DNA of 64,000 nucleotides from Puia sp963703355 (GCA_963703355.1 OY969813.1:2790001-2854000); one strand, 5' to 3'. Shown: positions 26,317 to 35,737, numbered from the stretch's first letter. Numbers and translations are program-made. Notes: generated by a model from the sequence alone, not told the origin.

Positions 26317-29300
26317 ATGATTCGATACACACGTGTTCCCCTTTCTATTTTCCTGCCGGTTATTGGGGTCATGCTGATGAGTAGCTGTAAGCAAAAAACC
26401 TCCTTACCCTCCATGTTTGAGCTCAAGGACGATCAGTTTACAGGACTTCATTTTGCGAATAGATTAACACCTACCCAACAATTCAATGTATTCGACTATA
26501 TGTATTTTTTTAACGGCGCAGGCGTGGGTGCCGGGGACTTCAATAACGACGGTAAAATAGATCTTTTCTTTGCGGCGAGTCAGGGAGACAATCAATTATA
26601 TCTGAATCAGGGCGGTTTACAATTTAAAGATGTTACCAAAGAAGCCATGATCCCTGAAGATGGTGGCTGGTCGACCGGAGTATCGGTTGTTGATATTAAC
26701 AATGACGGCCTGCTCGATATTTATATATGTCGTGTTGGCAATTACGAACTTCTGCACAGCAGAAACCAATTACTCGTTTGTCAGGGTATTGACAAAAACG
26801 GAGTGCCCTATTATAAAGACGAAGCAAAAGAATACGGGTTGGATTTCTCAGGGTTTAGCACACAGGCGGTTTTCTTCGATTATGATGGCGACGGAGATCT
26901 GGACATGTATTTATTGAATCACTCCATTCACCAGAATGGAACGTATGGCGTTCGGAGCGACCTGCTGAACAAGGAAGTGACCGGATCCGGAGATCATATT
27001 TATCGGAATGACGGGAATGGACATTTCACAGACGTAACCAAAGCATCGGGAATCAATAGTTCCATACTTGGTTATGGTCTGGGCATAACAGTAGCCGACA
27101 TTGATATGGACGGATATCCCGATTTATACATCGGGAATGATTTTCACGAGAATGATTACATGTATATCAACCAGCGCAACGGAACATTCAAAGATGAACT
27201 GGGTAGTAAACTCATGCATACGAGCAGATATACGATGGGAGTTGATATCGCTGATGCCAATAACGATGGCTTTCCTGAAATCATGTCGATGGACATGCTG
27301 CCTTATGATCCCTATATTCTGAAAAGATCGGAAGGTGAAGACAGCTACGATATTTTCAATCTCAAAATCAGTCTGGGGTTTAACTATCAGTATACCAGAA
27401 ATAATCTGCAGTTGAACCGGCGAAACGGCATGTTCAGTGAAATAGGTTTATATGCTGGTGTTGCAGCGACCGACTGGTCCTGGTCGCCATTATGGTTTGA
27501 CTTTGACAACGATGGTGTAAAAGATCTGTTCATCTCTAATGGAATACCCAGGAGAATGAATGATATTGACTTCATTAACTTCATTTCCAACCAGGAGATA
27601 CAGGAGAAAATGAGGTCACCAAACAGCGATCAGAAAGACCTGGATCTTATCGACAGGTCACCGCAAATAAAAATCCCCAATAAGTTTTTTAAGAATCACA
27701 GTGATATGCAGTTTACTGATTTGGGAGATCAGATTGGAGACGATAAGCCCACTTACTCTAACGGTGCAGTATATGCGGATTTTGATAATGACGGGGATCT
27801 GGATGTCGTTGTCAACAATATTGACGATCCTGTTATGTTATATGAAAATAAAAGCGCCGACAATAAATCCAAAGCATTTGTAGAAATCAGGTTAAAAGGA
27901 TCGCCTCAGAATATCAACGCGCTCGGATCGAAGATTATTTTATTTGCAAATGGAGGGATACGTACTTATGAGAAATTTCCTGTGCGCGGGTTTTTGTCCA
28001 GTTCTGAAATACCGATTCATATAGGTTTAGACAATACGGAGGTCGACTCTGCATTTCTTATCTGGCCCGACAATAGTTACCAGTCTATTCAGCTGAAACC
28101 GCTGGACACTACTATCAGTTTCAGCTATCAAAGCGGGCTCCCTAAGTATGATTATAATAAATTAAGAAACTTCTGGAAAAACCGATCAAGACCCGTTGAA
28201 GATATAACAGCCGCCACTCAGATTCAGTACAAGCATAAAGAAAATCCTTTTAATGAATTTAACAGGGAACCGTTATTACCTCATATGCTATCAACAGAAG
28301 GACCAGCGATTACAGTTGCAGATTTAAATCACGACGGCCTGGATGATATCTTTATTGGTGCATCGAAGTACGGAAAGAGTGCGGTATACCTGCAGGAAAA
28401 ATCAGGCAAATTTCAGAAGACTGTTCAACCGGCATTTGAAACAGATACCAACTATGAATACACAGCGTCCTGCGTAGCTGACGTTAACAATGATGGATTT
28501 CCTGATCTGATCGCTGCTAATGGAGGCAATGAGTTTTATGGTAATGATGAACGTTTGCGGCCGAGGATCTTTTTGAATGATGGGAAAGGAGTATTCAGGC
28601 GTGATTCAACTGCATTTGACAGCCTGTTTGTAAATGCCGTTACCATCGCATCCACAGATGTCAACGGAGACGGATTTCCTGATTTATTTATTGGCGGCAG
28701 ATCTATTCCTTCAAAATATGGACAAATACCCCGCTCTTATTTAATGCTGAATAATGGGAAAGGCAAGTTTACTGACGTAACGGACAAACTCGCTCCGGGG
28801 CTTTCAGACATTGGATTTGTAACAAACGCCCTTTGGTTTGATATTGATCAGGATGGAAAAAAAGATCTGCTTCTTTCGCTGGAATGGGGTGGTATCGTTG
28901 CATTCATTAACCATAACGGTTCATTCGTAAAGAAAGAACTCACAGATAAAAAAGGCTGGTGGAATTTTATATTGCCGGTGGATCTGAATCACGACGGCAA
29001 GGTTGATCTGGTTGTTGGTAATCTTGGTTTGAACAGCAGGCTAAAAGCATCGGCACAAGAACCCGTACGACTTTACTACTATGACTTTGACGGTAACGGA
29101 AAAAAAGATCAGATTCTGTCTTACTATCTGAATGGTCGCGAGCTGCCATTTGCAAATAAAGATGAATTGCAAAAACAGATCCCGGTTATGAACAAGAAAT
29201 TTCTGTATGCAGCAGACTTTGCCAAAGCGGTGTTTACAGACATTTTTCCAAAAGCTGACCTGGAAAAAGCAGAAGTTTTATCAGCAAATTATTTCTCGAA

Positions 29301-29655
29301 TGCAGTACTCATTAACAAAGGCAATCTGGAATTTGATGTTCAACCGTTGCCGTGGGAAGCGCAGCTTTCGTCCTATCGGGATGCGGTTGTAGTAGATGCC
29401 AATCACGATAGCCAGCCCGATATTTTACTTGTGGGAAATTATTATGAAAACAATATTCAGATGGGCAGATACGATGCTGACTTTGGAACCTTGCTAATAA
29501 ATCATGGAGATGGCACATTTAATACTGAAAGTTTGAATGGCCTTCAGATAAAGGGTCAGGTTAGGCATATTGATAAAATAAACATCGCAGGCAAAGAAGC
29601 TTTTATCCTCGCCAGGAATAATGACAGTACCATGGTCATACAATTCAAAAATTAG
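26317..29655 (+). CDS. ASPIC/UnbV and VCBS-repeat lipoprotein, second paralogue
   Basis: ATG 26317 is preferred over the in-frame GTG at 26308; 1112 residues. Lipobox LMSSC (Cys about 25). The domain order matches the gene at 21097: FG-GAP/VCBS repeats (GDFNNDGKIDLFF, DINNDGLLDIYI, FDYDGDGDLDMYL), ASPIC/UnbV at about 522-598 (LGSKIILFANGG, PVRGFLSSSEIPIHIGLD), then KHKENPFNEFNREPLLPHM and a second set of repeats. The duplicate pair suggests divergence of binding specificity. Surface-exposed lipoprotein, precise role unknown. Confidence 0.9.
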   Translation: MIRYTRVPLSIFLPVIGVMLMSSCKQKTSLPSMFELKDDQFTGLHFANRLTPTQQFNVFDYMYFFNGAGVGAGDFNNDGKIDLFFAASQGDNQLYLNQGGLQFKDVTKEAMIPEDGGWSTGVSVVDINNDGLLDIYICRVGNYELLHSRNQLLVCQGIDKNGVPYYKDEAKEYGLDFSGFSTQAVFFDYDGDGDLDMYLLNHSIHQNGTYGVRSDLLNKEVTGSGDHIYRNDGNGHFTDVTKASGINSSILGYGLGITVADIDMDGYPDLYIGNDFHENDYMYINQRNGTFKDELGSKLMHTSRYTMGVDIADANNDGFPEIMSMDMLPYDPYILKRSEGEDSYDIFNLKISLGFNYQYTRNNLQLNRRNGMFSEIGLYAGVAATDWSWSPLWFDFDNDGVKDLFISNGIPRRMNDIDFINFISNQEIQEKMRSPNSDQKDLDLIDRSPQIKIPNKFFKNHSDMQFTDLGDQIGDDKPTYSNGAVYADFDNDGDLDVVVNNIDDPVMLYENKSADNKSKAFVEIRLKGSPQNINALGSKIILFANGGIRTYEKFPVRGFLSSSEIPIHIGLDNTEVDSAFLIWPDNSYQSIQLKPLDTTISFSYQSGLPKYDYNKLRNFWKNRSRPVEDITAATQIQYKHKENPFNEFNREPLLPHMLSTEGPAITVADLNHDGLDDIFIGASKYGKSAVYLQEKSGKFQKTVQPAFETDTNYEYTASCVADVNNDGFPDLIAANGGNEFYGNDERLRPRIFLNDGKGVFRRDSTAFDSLFVNAVTIASTDVNGDGFPDLFIGGRSIPSKYGQIPRSYLMLNNGKGKFTDVTDKLAPGLSDIGFVTNALWFDIDQDGKKDLLLSLEWGGIVAFINHNGSFVKKELTDKKGWWNFILPVDLNHDGKVDLVVGNLGLNSRLKASAQEPVRLYYYDFDGNGKKDQILSYYLNGRELPFANKDELQKQIPVMNKKFLYAADFAKAVFTDIFPKADLEKAEVLSANYFSNAVLINKGNLEFDVQPLPWEAQLSSYRDAVVVDANHDSQPDILLVGNYYENNIQMGRYDADFGTLLINHGDGTFNTESLNGLQIKGQVRHIDKINIAGKEAFILARNNDSTMVIQFKN

Positions 29656-29779
29656 CTCCGGAATCTCCATTTTATCTCTCCAAATCGGTTCTAAAAAGAC
29701 CCAATGAAAATTTCGGATCAAAATATTTATTGATAATCAGTTGGTTACAAGGGGACAATGAAAAAATATCAGTCCAAAC

Positions 29780-29812
29780 TTTGGGAATAAGCCATCAATA
29801 CCCCTACCTTTG
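29780..29812 (+). promoter_or_regulatory. Promoter of the rplM ribosomal operon
   Basis: TTTG at 29780-29783 and an exact TACCTTTG at 29805-29812, 21 nt apart, fit the Bacteroidota housekeeping consensus. The predicted transcript starts near 29819, giving a leader of about 45 nt. Confidence 0.7.
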
Positions 29813-29828
29813 CCGTCCTTTAAATTAG

Positions 29829-29846
29829 CTGTCGGGATAGCGACAG
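29829..29846 (+). promoter_or_regulatory. Hairpin in the rplM leader
   Basis: CTGTCG (29829-29834), loop GGATAG, CGACAG (29841-29846), 18 nt before the rplM ATG. Its position in a short leader of the L13-S9 operon suggests autoregulation by a ribosomal protein. L13-type leaders have been described for Bacteroidia, but I cannot check that this hairpin belongs to that class. Confidence 0.5.
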
Positions 29847-29864
29847 TAAATCAAAAATTGAACT

Positions 29865-30308
29865 ATGAGCAAATTACATTTCACCACAAAACATGCGAAC
29901 GAGGCTACCGTGCAACGTGATTGGTACGTTGTGGATGGTACTAATCAAACCGTTGGCCGCATGTGCGCGCGTATAGCAGCTATACTTCGCGGCAAGAATA
30001 AAGTTTATTATACTCCTCACGTTGACTGCGGCGATTTTATTATCGTTACCAATGCAGATAAAGTCGTGTTTTCCGGTAACAAGCTGGAAGACAAAATCTA
30101 CATCAACTTTTCTGGTTATCCAGGAGGGAAAAAAGAAGAAACAGCTAAGAATCTTTTGAAACGCAGACCAGAAGCAGTGCTGGAAAGAGCAGTAAAAGGT
30201 ATGCTTCCAAAAAATAAACTTGGACGTAAAATGTTCAAAAAACTATTTGTATATACGGGAACTGCGCATCCTCACGGTGCACAGCAACCGAAGGAGTTAA
30301 AATTTTAA
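29865..30308 (+). CDS. rplM: 50S ribosomal protein L13
   Basis: 147 residues with the L13 core WYVVDGTNQTVGRMCARIAAIL, TPHVDCGDFIIVTNADKV and the C-terminal VKGMLPKNKLGRKMFKKL. First gene of rplM-rpsI-rpsB-tsf, behind a strong promoter and a small leader hairpin. Confidence 0.98.
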   Translation: MSKLHFTTKHANEATVQRDWYVVDGTNQTVGRMCARIAAILRGKNKVYYTPHVDCGDFIIVTNADKVVFSGNKLEDKIYINFSGYPGGKKEETAKNLLKRRPEAVLERAVKGMLPKNKLGRKMFKKLFVYTGTAHPHGAQQPKELKF

Positions 30309-30321
30309 ATTTCTCACTGTA

Positions 30322-30711
30322 ATGGAAAAACAAAAACTTGCCACTGGACGCCGGAAAGAAGCCGTAACACGCATTTTCCTGACAAGAGGCAGCGGTAAAA
30401 TCGTAATCAATGATAAGGATTACAAGGAATATTTTTCGCTTGCTTATCTACAGAACCAGGTGGATCTGCCATTAAAGACGATTGAGTCTGTCGACAAATA
30501 CGATATACAGATAAACGCAACCGGTGGTGGTATCAAAGGTCAGGCTGAAGCCTGTAAACTGGGTATTGCGCGGGCTCTGCTGGAAGTAAATCCTGAGTTT
30601 CGTCCTGCGTTGAAAGCTGCGGGATTGTTACGTCGTGATCCAAGATCAGTGGAACGTAAGAAACCAGGACGTAAAAAAGCAAGAAGAAGCTTCCAGTTCA
30701 GCAAACGTTAA
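30322..30711 (+). CDS. rpsI: 30S ribosomal protein S9
   Basis: 129 residues, 13 bp after rplM. TGRRKEAVTRIFLTRGSGKI at the start and the invariant basic tail RRDPRSVERKKPGRKKARRS ending FQFSKR, which reaches the P-site tRNA. Confidence 0.98.
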   Translation: MEKQKLATGRRKEAVTRIFLTRGSGKIVINDKDYKEYFSLAYLQNQVDLPLKTIESVDKYDIQINATGGGIKGQAEACKLGIARALLEVNPEFRPALKAAGLLRRDPRSVERKKPGRKKARRSFQFSKR

Positions 30712-30770
30712 TTCATTATTCAAATCAGATGGAAGCCTGGGTCAATGAACAAGGCTTAAAGTTTAATCAT

Positions 30771-31643
30771 ATGGAACAGAATACTTCACTTCAGCAACAA
30801 CTTTTGGAAGCCGGTGTACATTTCGGACATCTAAAAAAGAAATGGAATCCGAAAATGCTGCCCTATATTTTTGCGGAGAAGAAAGGCATCCACATTATTG
30901 ACCTGAATAAAACTACAGAAAGTCTCCAGGAAGCTTCTGCAGCTTTAAAACAGATCGCCAAGTCAGGTAAGAAAATAATGTTTGTCGGTACTAAAAAACA
31001 GGCAAAAGAAATTGTTACCGAATGCGCGAAAAGAGTTTCCATGCCATTCGTTACAGAACGCTGGCTGGGAGGTATGCTTACCAATTTCAATACCGTTCGT
31101 AAAAGCGTTAAAAAGATGCAGAGCATCGAGAAAATGCTAACCGACGGTACGTTTGACAGCATTACAAAAAAAGAAAGACTTACACTCGCCCGCGATAAAG
31201 ACAAGATGGAAAAAGTATTAGGTGGTATCGCTCAACTGGGCCGCGTACCTGCTGCTCTTTTCCTGATTGACATCGGTCATGAGCACATCGCTCTTGCAGA
31301 AGCAAAAAAACTGGGCATCACCACATTTGGTATGGTGGATACGAATTCTGATCCAAACAAAGTAGACTTCGCAATCCCTGCCAATGACGATGCAACAAAA
31401 TCTATCGCCATCATCGTAAACTACATCTCTGCAGCAATAGCAGAAGGTCTTGCAGAAAGACAGGCTGCCAAAGACGAAGATGTTGAAGAAGTTACCAGCG
31501 ATGAAAACGAGAAGAGAGCAGCCCGCATTCAGGCTGAAGCAGAAGTAGAAGCAAGTCGCGGAAGAGGAGAAAAAACAGCCAGAACGCCTGGTGCACCTAA
31601 AAGACGCGTTCCGAATACCGGCCGTCGTACGGGAGCGAGATAA
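30771..31643 (+). CDS. rpsB: 30S ribosomal protein S2
   Basis: Start at ATG 30771 (MEQNTSLQQQLLEAGVHFGH), since the 14 codons upstream are not S2-like; 290 residues. Contains HLKKKWNPKMLPYIFAEKKG and ERWLGGMLTNFNTVRKSV. The last 60 or so residues are an acidic then Arg-rich extension, common in Bacteroidota S2. The TAA stop is the first part of a TAAGCTTAACGC repeat array. Confidence 0.97.
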   Translation: MEQNTSLQQQLLEAGVHFGHLKKKWNPKMLPYIFAEKKGIHIIDLNKTTESLQEASAALKQIAKSGKKIMFVGTKKQAKEIVTECAKRVSMPFVTERWLGGMLTNFNTVRKSVKKMQSIEKMLTDGTFDSITKKERLTLARDKDKMEKVLGGIAQLGRVPAALFLIDIGHEHIALAEAKKLGITTFGMVDTNSDPNKVDFAIPANDDATKSIAIIVNYISAAIAEGLAERQAAKDEDVEEVTSDENEKRAARIQAEAEVEASRGRGEKTARTPGAPKRRVPNTGRRTGAR

Positions 31644-31676
31644 GCTTAACGCTAAACGCGTAACGCTTAACGCAGG
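31644..31676. repeat. AACGC word array after rpsB
   Basis: AGCTTAACGCTAAACGCG and further AACGC words follow and include the rpsB stop codon. They lie in the 68-bp spacer to tsf and share their words with the larger array at 51178-51284. Confidence 0.7.
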
Positions 31677-31711
31677 AATTGAATTAGATAACATATTTCA
31701 AAATATTTGAG

Positions 31712-32563
31712 ATGTCAACAACAACTACCATTACAGCAACTGAAATCAACAAACTCCGCCAGGTGACTGGTGCGGGTATGATGGACTGCCGCAAAGCCCT
31801 CGTTGAAAGTGACGGGGACTTTGAAAAAGCGATCGACTATTTGAGAAAAAAGGGTCAGAAAGTTGCGGCACTTCGTAGTGACCGAGAAGCGAAAGAGGGT
31901 GTGATCATTGCTAAAACTACAGACGATCATAAAACAGGATTGATCATCACACTTGCCTGCGAAACTGATTTTGTGGCAAAGAATGCAGAGTTTGTTGCTT
32001 TCGCACAAAGCATCATGCAGGTGGCGATAAAAAATCAGGTGAAAACACTGGAAGAATTGCAAAGCTCCAAACTTGACAATGTAACGGTCACAGATAAAAT
32101 CAATGATCAGGTTGCCAAGATTGGTGAAAAAATACAATTGACACGTTTTGAAAGAATTGATGCGGAAGGAGTTTCCGCTTATATCCATGGAGCATACAGA
32201 ATGGGTGTTCTGGTGGGATTAAACAAAAATTCTGCACCTGCACTGGAAGCTGGAAGAGAGGTAGCTATGCAAATAGCCGCGATGAATCCCGTTGCCGTGG
32301 ATCAGGATGCTGTTTCACCGGAAATGATCGAAAGAGAAAAAGCAATTGTAACTGATCAGATCAGAAACGATCCTAAGATGGCTGGTAAGCCAAATGAAAT
32401 GATTGAAAAAATAGCACTTGGAAAGCTCAATGCTTTCTTCAAGGAAAATACATTAACCGCGCAGGCTTTTGTAAAAGATCCTGCAAAAACGGTAGGCGAT
32501 CATTTGAAATCTGTTGATCCCGGATTAAAAGTGATTCAGTTTAAAAGAGTGCAACTTGGTTAA
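31712..32563 (+). CDS. tsf: Translation elongation factor Ts
   Basis: 283 residues. N-terminal UBA-like domain (ITATEINKLRQVTGAGMMDCRKAL), then TDFVAKNAEFVAFAQSIM and the dimerisation region. It is the GDP exchange factor of EF-Tu. It ends just before a strong terminator. Confidence 0.97.
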   Translation: MSTTTTITATEINKLRQVTGAGMMDCRKALVESDGDFEKAIDYLRKKGQKVAALRSDREAKEGVIIAKTTDDHKTGLIITLACETDFVAKNAEFVAFAQSIMQVAIKNQVKTLEELQSSKLDNVTVTDKINDQVAKIGEKIQLTRFERIDAEGVSAYIHGAYRMGVLVGLNKNSAPALEAGREVAMQIAAMNPVAVDQDAVSPEMIEREKAIVTDQIRNDPKMAGKPNEMIEKIALGKLNAFFKENTLTAQAFVKDPAKTVGDHLKSVDPGLKVIQFKRVQLG

Positions 32564-32598
32564 AAAATATCCCGCTAAAAAAGCGGGATATTTTTTTT
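32564..32598. terminator. Terminator after tsf
   Basis: ATATCCCGCT / AGCGGGATAT around a 5-nt A loop, flanked by A-run and eight T. It ends the rplM-rpsI-rpsB-tsf unit. Confidence 0.9.
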
Positions 32599-32604
32599 GC
32601 CTAA

Positions 32605-32685
32605 TTTGAAGATTTTAAAATTTGTAGACTTGGAATTCCATCCAATGCAACCAGAAAATTATTTTCAAATTTTCAAAACTTCAAA
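32605..32685. repeat. Inverted TTTGAAG/AAATTTG repeat between tsf and pyrH
   Basis: TTTGAAGATTTTAAAATTTG (32605-32624) and, inverted, CAAATTTTCAAAACTTCAAA (32666-32685) pair over 20 nt with a few mismatches, with a 41-nt spacer. The words resemble the other arrays in style but not in sequence. Confidence 0.6.
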
Positions 32686-32728
32686 TTTTCAGTTTATTCT
32701 TCTTTCTTTGCATTATTCAAACTAACCT

Positions 32729-33442
32729 ATGCTCCCAAAATACACGCGTATTCTGTTGAAATTGTCTGGTGAGGCCCTTATGGGAGACAAGAGTTTTGGT
32801 TTTGATAACGCTGTGATCGCCCAATACGCAGCAGATATTAAAACAATCGTGGATCTGGGTGTTCAGGTGGCCATTGTCATAGGCGGTGGTAATATTTACC
32901 GCGGTATGAATGAGAAGGAAACAGGCATTGAAAGGGCTCACGGAGACTATATGGGTATGCTGGCCACCGTCATCAACGGAATGGCCATGCAGGCCGGACT
33001 GGAGAAAATAGGCGTATTTACCCGGCTGCAGAGCGCCATTAAAATGGAGCAGATTGCGGAACCTTATATCAGGAGACGCGCCATCAGACATCTCGAGAAA
33101 GGCAGGGTGGTGATATTTGGCGCGGGTACCGGTAATCCTTATTTCACGACCGACACGGCAGGTTCGCTAAGGGCGATTGAGATAACTGCAGATGTAATTC
33201 TAAAGGGAACCAGGGTGGACGGCATCTATACAGCGGACCCTGAAAAGGACAAAACCGCCAGGAAATACAGCACCATGACCTACCAGGAATGCATCAGTGG
33301 CAACCTCAAAGTCATGGATATGACGGCTTTTACCCTTTGCATGGAAAATAACCTCCCCATTATTGTTTTCGATATGAATAAGCCTGGAAATCTCAAAAGG
33401 GTGATTACTGGTGACCAGGTAGGCACCCTGGTAACGGCCTAG
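32729..33442 (+). CDS. pyrH: Uridylate kinase (UMP kinase)
   Basis: 237 residues of the amino-acid-kinase fold: RILLKLSGEALMGD at the start, VAIVIGGGNIYRG, and FGAGTGNPYFTTDTAGSLRAIE. It phosphorylates UMP to UDP. It follows tsf as in many bacteria, but frr, which often comes next, is absent here. Confidence 0.97.
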   Translation: MLPKYTRILLKLSGEALMGDKSFGFDNAVIAQYAADIKTIVDLGVQVAIVIGGGNIYRGMNEKETGIERAHGDYMGMLATVINGMAMQAGLEKIGVFTRLQSAIKMEQIAEPYIRRRAIRHLEKGRVVIFGAGTGNPYFTTDTAGSLRAIEITADVILKGTRVDGIYTADPEKDKTARKYSTMTYQECISGNLKVMDMTAFTLCMENNLPIIVFDMNKPGNLKRVITGDQVGTLVTA

Positions 33443-33613
33443 CTGCGTATTTATACTTTAAATTCAGTCCCAGCTTGTAATTATGCGGGGTTATTACTAT
33501 TTTGTAACGCTGAAAATCATCACTTTCCACGATTTTCATTTCCCCCAATCCGGTATCCCATTAATTACCTGTCCTGGTCCGCAGGAAATCCTTTGTTCTG
33601 AGTACCAGACTAT

Positions 33614-34651
33614 ATGAAGACATTACCCCTATTACTCGGCTATATCTTTACAGTCAGACTGCCTGAAATGATAATACTCCTTTTGGGAGCACTTGTATTG
33701 GGTTTCACCATACATTATTTCTGGACATCCAGAAATTCTATTCGCATTCAAAAACCAGTTGCCGACGAAGGGATTAATGAGAATGATAACTGGAAGCTGA
33801 AGTATTACACGGATATGGAAATCCAGGAAAAAACTCTTCAGCAACTACGCGATCGCCTTTCCGAGTCGGAGGAAAACGAAAAAATCTATGGTCTTGAAAC
33901 AGAAGAGCTGAAAGAAGAACTGGCGCTCTTAAAGGAAAAATATTCACGTACAGAGGCAATGGTAAAACCACCTACTGTTACAGATGATTATTTACAGCAA
34001 CTTAAGAATGCGCAGGACAATCTTTTTCAATACAATCAGCATATTAGCAAACTTCTTCAGCAGATTCAAATACTAAAAGAGTCTGAAAAAAAATACCAGG
34101 ATCTTCAGCATCAGCACGCAGTTTTGAATGAACAACTGGCGGGCATGTATAAACAACTCGCAGAAAAAGATGCTGAGATCAGCCGCATCATGCAGGAGCA
34201 AAGACTGGTGCTCGAAATGAATGAGCGCATGGATAAGGCATATGCTGATTTTACACAGATGCAGGAGAAACTACGCAAGCTCGAACAATATCTTGATCAG
34301 CCTCACAGCAAGAGAATTGAATATGAGCAATTGCAGGAATCTTACTTTAAACTCAGCCGGGAATTTGATGAAGTGAAGGGAAAGCAAATGGCACTCTTCG
34401 ATGAGAACCAGCGTTTAAGCCGCATCCTTGCAGATACTGATGATAAATTAAAAGAAGCCAATTTTCAGCGGCAACTCTATCAAAAGAAAATGTTGTTCTT
34501 TGAAGAATTAAACCGCGATATCCAGGATGCAACCGAACAGCAAAAAAAAGTAGAGAGCCAGCTGCGCAGAATAAGTGAAATGGAATCTTTTTTATCACGT
34601 TCATCAAAAAAAGATCCTCCAGCTACTTCTACAGGACAGCCGATTATTTAG
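33614..34651 (+). CDS. Membrane-anchored coiled-coil protein
   Basis: 345 residues. One membrane segment at about 16-34 (EMIILLLGALVLGFTIHYF), then long coiled coils over about 60-330 rich in Glu, Gln, Lys and Leu. No enzymatic motif. The single anchor and long cytoplasmic rod suggest a scaffold at the inner membrane, but no family is recognised. The stop is followed at once by a word array. Confidence 0.65.
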   Translation: MKTLPLLLGYIFTVRLPEMIILLLGALVLGFTIHYFWTSRNSIRIQKPVADEGINENDNWKLKYYTDMEIQEKTLQQLRDRLSESEENEKIYGLETEELKEELALLKEKYSRTEAMVKPPTVTDDYLQQLKNAQDNLFQYNQHISKLLQQIQILKESEKKYQDLQHQHAVLNEQLAGMYKQLAEKDAEISRIMQEQRLVLEMNERMDKAYADFTQMQEKLRKLEQYLDQPHSKRIEYEQLQESYFKLSREFDEVKGKQMALFDENQRLSRILADTDDKLKEANFQRQLYQKKMLFFEELNRDIQDATEQQKKVESQLRRISEMESFLSRSSKKDPPATSTGQPII

Positions 34652-34731
34652 TTATAAGCTATGGGTTATGGGTTATGGATGATATCCTGTACTTCCACAC
34701 TCTCACACTCTCACACTTTCTTTCGTATTTT
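34652..34731. repeat. Word array before pdxH
   Basis: TTATAAGCTATGGGTTATGG follows the TAG of the coiled-coil gene. CACACTCTCACACTCTCACA comes next, ending a few nt before the pdxH ATG. Read on the minus strand the order is AGTGTGAGAG words then CATAACCC words. Confidence 0.75.
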
Positions 34732-34737
34732 TATATC

Positions 34738-35379
34738 ATGATCCAGATCTCGGATTTACGAAAAGAATATAAACTGCAAAGCTTACACAAAAAAGAAGTC
34801 GCAGACAATGCAATGGAGCAGTTTGATCGCTGGTGGAAGGATGCTTTGAAATCTGAGATTAATGAACCCAATGCGATGACATTGGCAACAGCATCTGCCG
34901 ACGGACTGCCGTCAGCGAGGATTGTGTTGTTGAAAGGTTTTCATAAAGAAGGATTTCAGTTTTATACAAACTATGAAAGTTTCAAGGGCAGACAGCTTGC
35001 AGAAAATCCAAGAGCCTGCGCGGTTTTCTTCTGGAAAGAACTCGAACGTCAGGTACGAATTACAGGATTGGTAGATAAATTAAGTGCTATGGACAGTGAA
35101 GCCTATTTTAAGTCAAGACCCGTGGGAAGCAGGATCGGTGCATGGGCCTCACCACAAAGTGAAGTTATAGAAAGCAGTGAGTGGCTTACTTTGCAGGCGG
35201 CTAAGTTCGAAAGGAAGTACCCTGACCTGAATATACCGAGGCCTCCAAACTGGGGAGGATATCTTATAAAGCCTGTCACCATCGAATTCTGGCAGGGGAG
35301 ACCAAATCGCTTACACGACCGGCTGTTATACTCATTGCAGGAAGATGGTAATTGGATTATCGAAAGACTCGCACCTTAA
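34738..35379 (+). CDS. pdxH: Pyridoxamine 5'-phosphate oxidase
   Basis: Start at ATG 34738 (MIQISDLRKEY), with upstream codons belonging to the repeat array; 213 residues. FMN/PLP-binding motifs FYTNYESFKGRQLAENPRA, VGSRIGAWASPQSEVI and the C-terminal EFWQGRPNRLHDRLLY are all present. It makes pyridoxal 5'-phosphate from PNP or PMP. Confidence 0.96.
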   Translation: MIQISDLRKEYKLQSLHKKEVADNAMEQFDRWWKDALKSEINEPNAMTLATASADGLPSARIVLLKGFHKEGFQFYTNYESFKGRQLAENPRACAVFFWKELERQVRITGLVDKLSAMDSEAYFKSRPVGSRIGAWASPQSEVIESSEWLTLQAAKFERKYPDLNIPRPPNWGGYLIKPVTIEFWQGRPNRLHDRLLYSLQEDGNWIIERLAP

Positions 35380-35530
35380 TTCGTTGGCCGTTTGTTCCAC
35401 ACTAATTCGTTGGCGGTTGGTCTCACACGTGCGGGATTGGCCGAAAATGTGTAAATACAAGTTTATAGTAGGTTTTTTCTCCATACCCCCACACTCCCAC
35501 ACTCCCATACTCCCATACTCCCATACTTTC
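35380..35530. repeat. Long word array between convergent pdxH and THX genes
   Basis: On the plus side TTCGTTGGCCGTTTG follows the pdxH TAA, with further CGTTGGCGGTTGG words. On the minus side GGAAAGTATGGGAGTATGGG follows the THX stop directly. Between them lies about 50 bp without words (around 35430-35480). Confidence 0.75.
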
Positions 35531-35641
35531 CTATGCTTCTTTCTTCTTCACTACAACCTTCTTTTCATTTTTAGGTCTGCTCTTACCGAATGAGCCCTTA
35601 AAAATTTTACCCTTTTTGGTTTTCTTATCTCCTTTACCCAT
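35531..35641 (-). CDS. 30S ribosomal protein THX
   Basis: 36 residues beginning MGKGDKKTKKGKIFKGSFGK and ending in a Lys-rich tail. This is the conserved Bacteroidota THX pattern (G-K-G-D-K-K, GSFGxSRPKN). It is a very basic small-subunit protein that binds 16S rRNA. A near-consensus -7 box (GATATTTG, 35667-35660 on the minus strand) lies about 19 bp upstream of the ATG. Easily missed because of its size. Confidence 0.9.
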   Translation of the reverse strand: MGKGDKKTKKGKIFKGSFGKSRPKNEKKVVVKKKEA

Positions 35642-35682
35642 GTTATTTTATTAAGAATGCAAATATCAGTAAAATTAAAAGC

Positions 35683-35711
35683 CCCGGCTAATTAATAATT
35701 AACAGGCCGGG
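35683..35711 (-). terminator. Terminator after the HU gene
   Basis: On the minus strand CCCGGC (35711-35706) and GCCGGG (35688-35683) form a stem with a 17-nt A/T-rich loop, followed by GCTTTTAATTTT. It lies just upstream of the THX promoter. Confidence 0.7.
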
Positions 35712-35737
35712 TCTTTTAACAGGAAAAAATAAAGTAA

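Noticed and set aside
26308..26317. GTG start for the second ASPIC/VCBS gene
   Set aside because: ATG 26317 starts the basic n-region of the lipoprotein signal directly.
31218..31694. 158-codon minus-strand frame over rpsB
   Set aside because: Complement of a ribosomal protein gene; Cys/Phe-rich translation typical of antisense reading.
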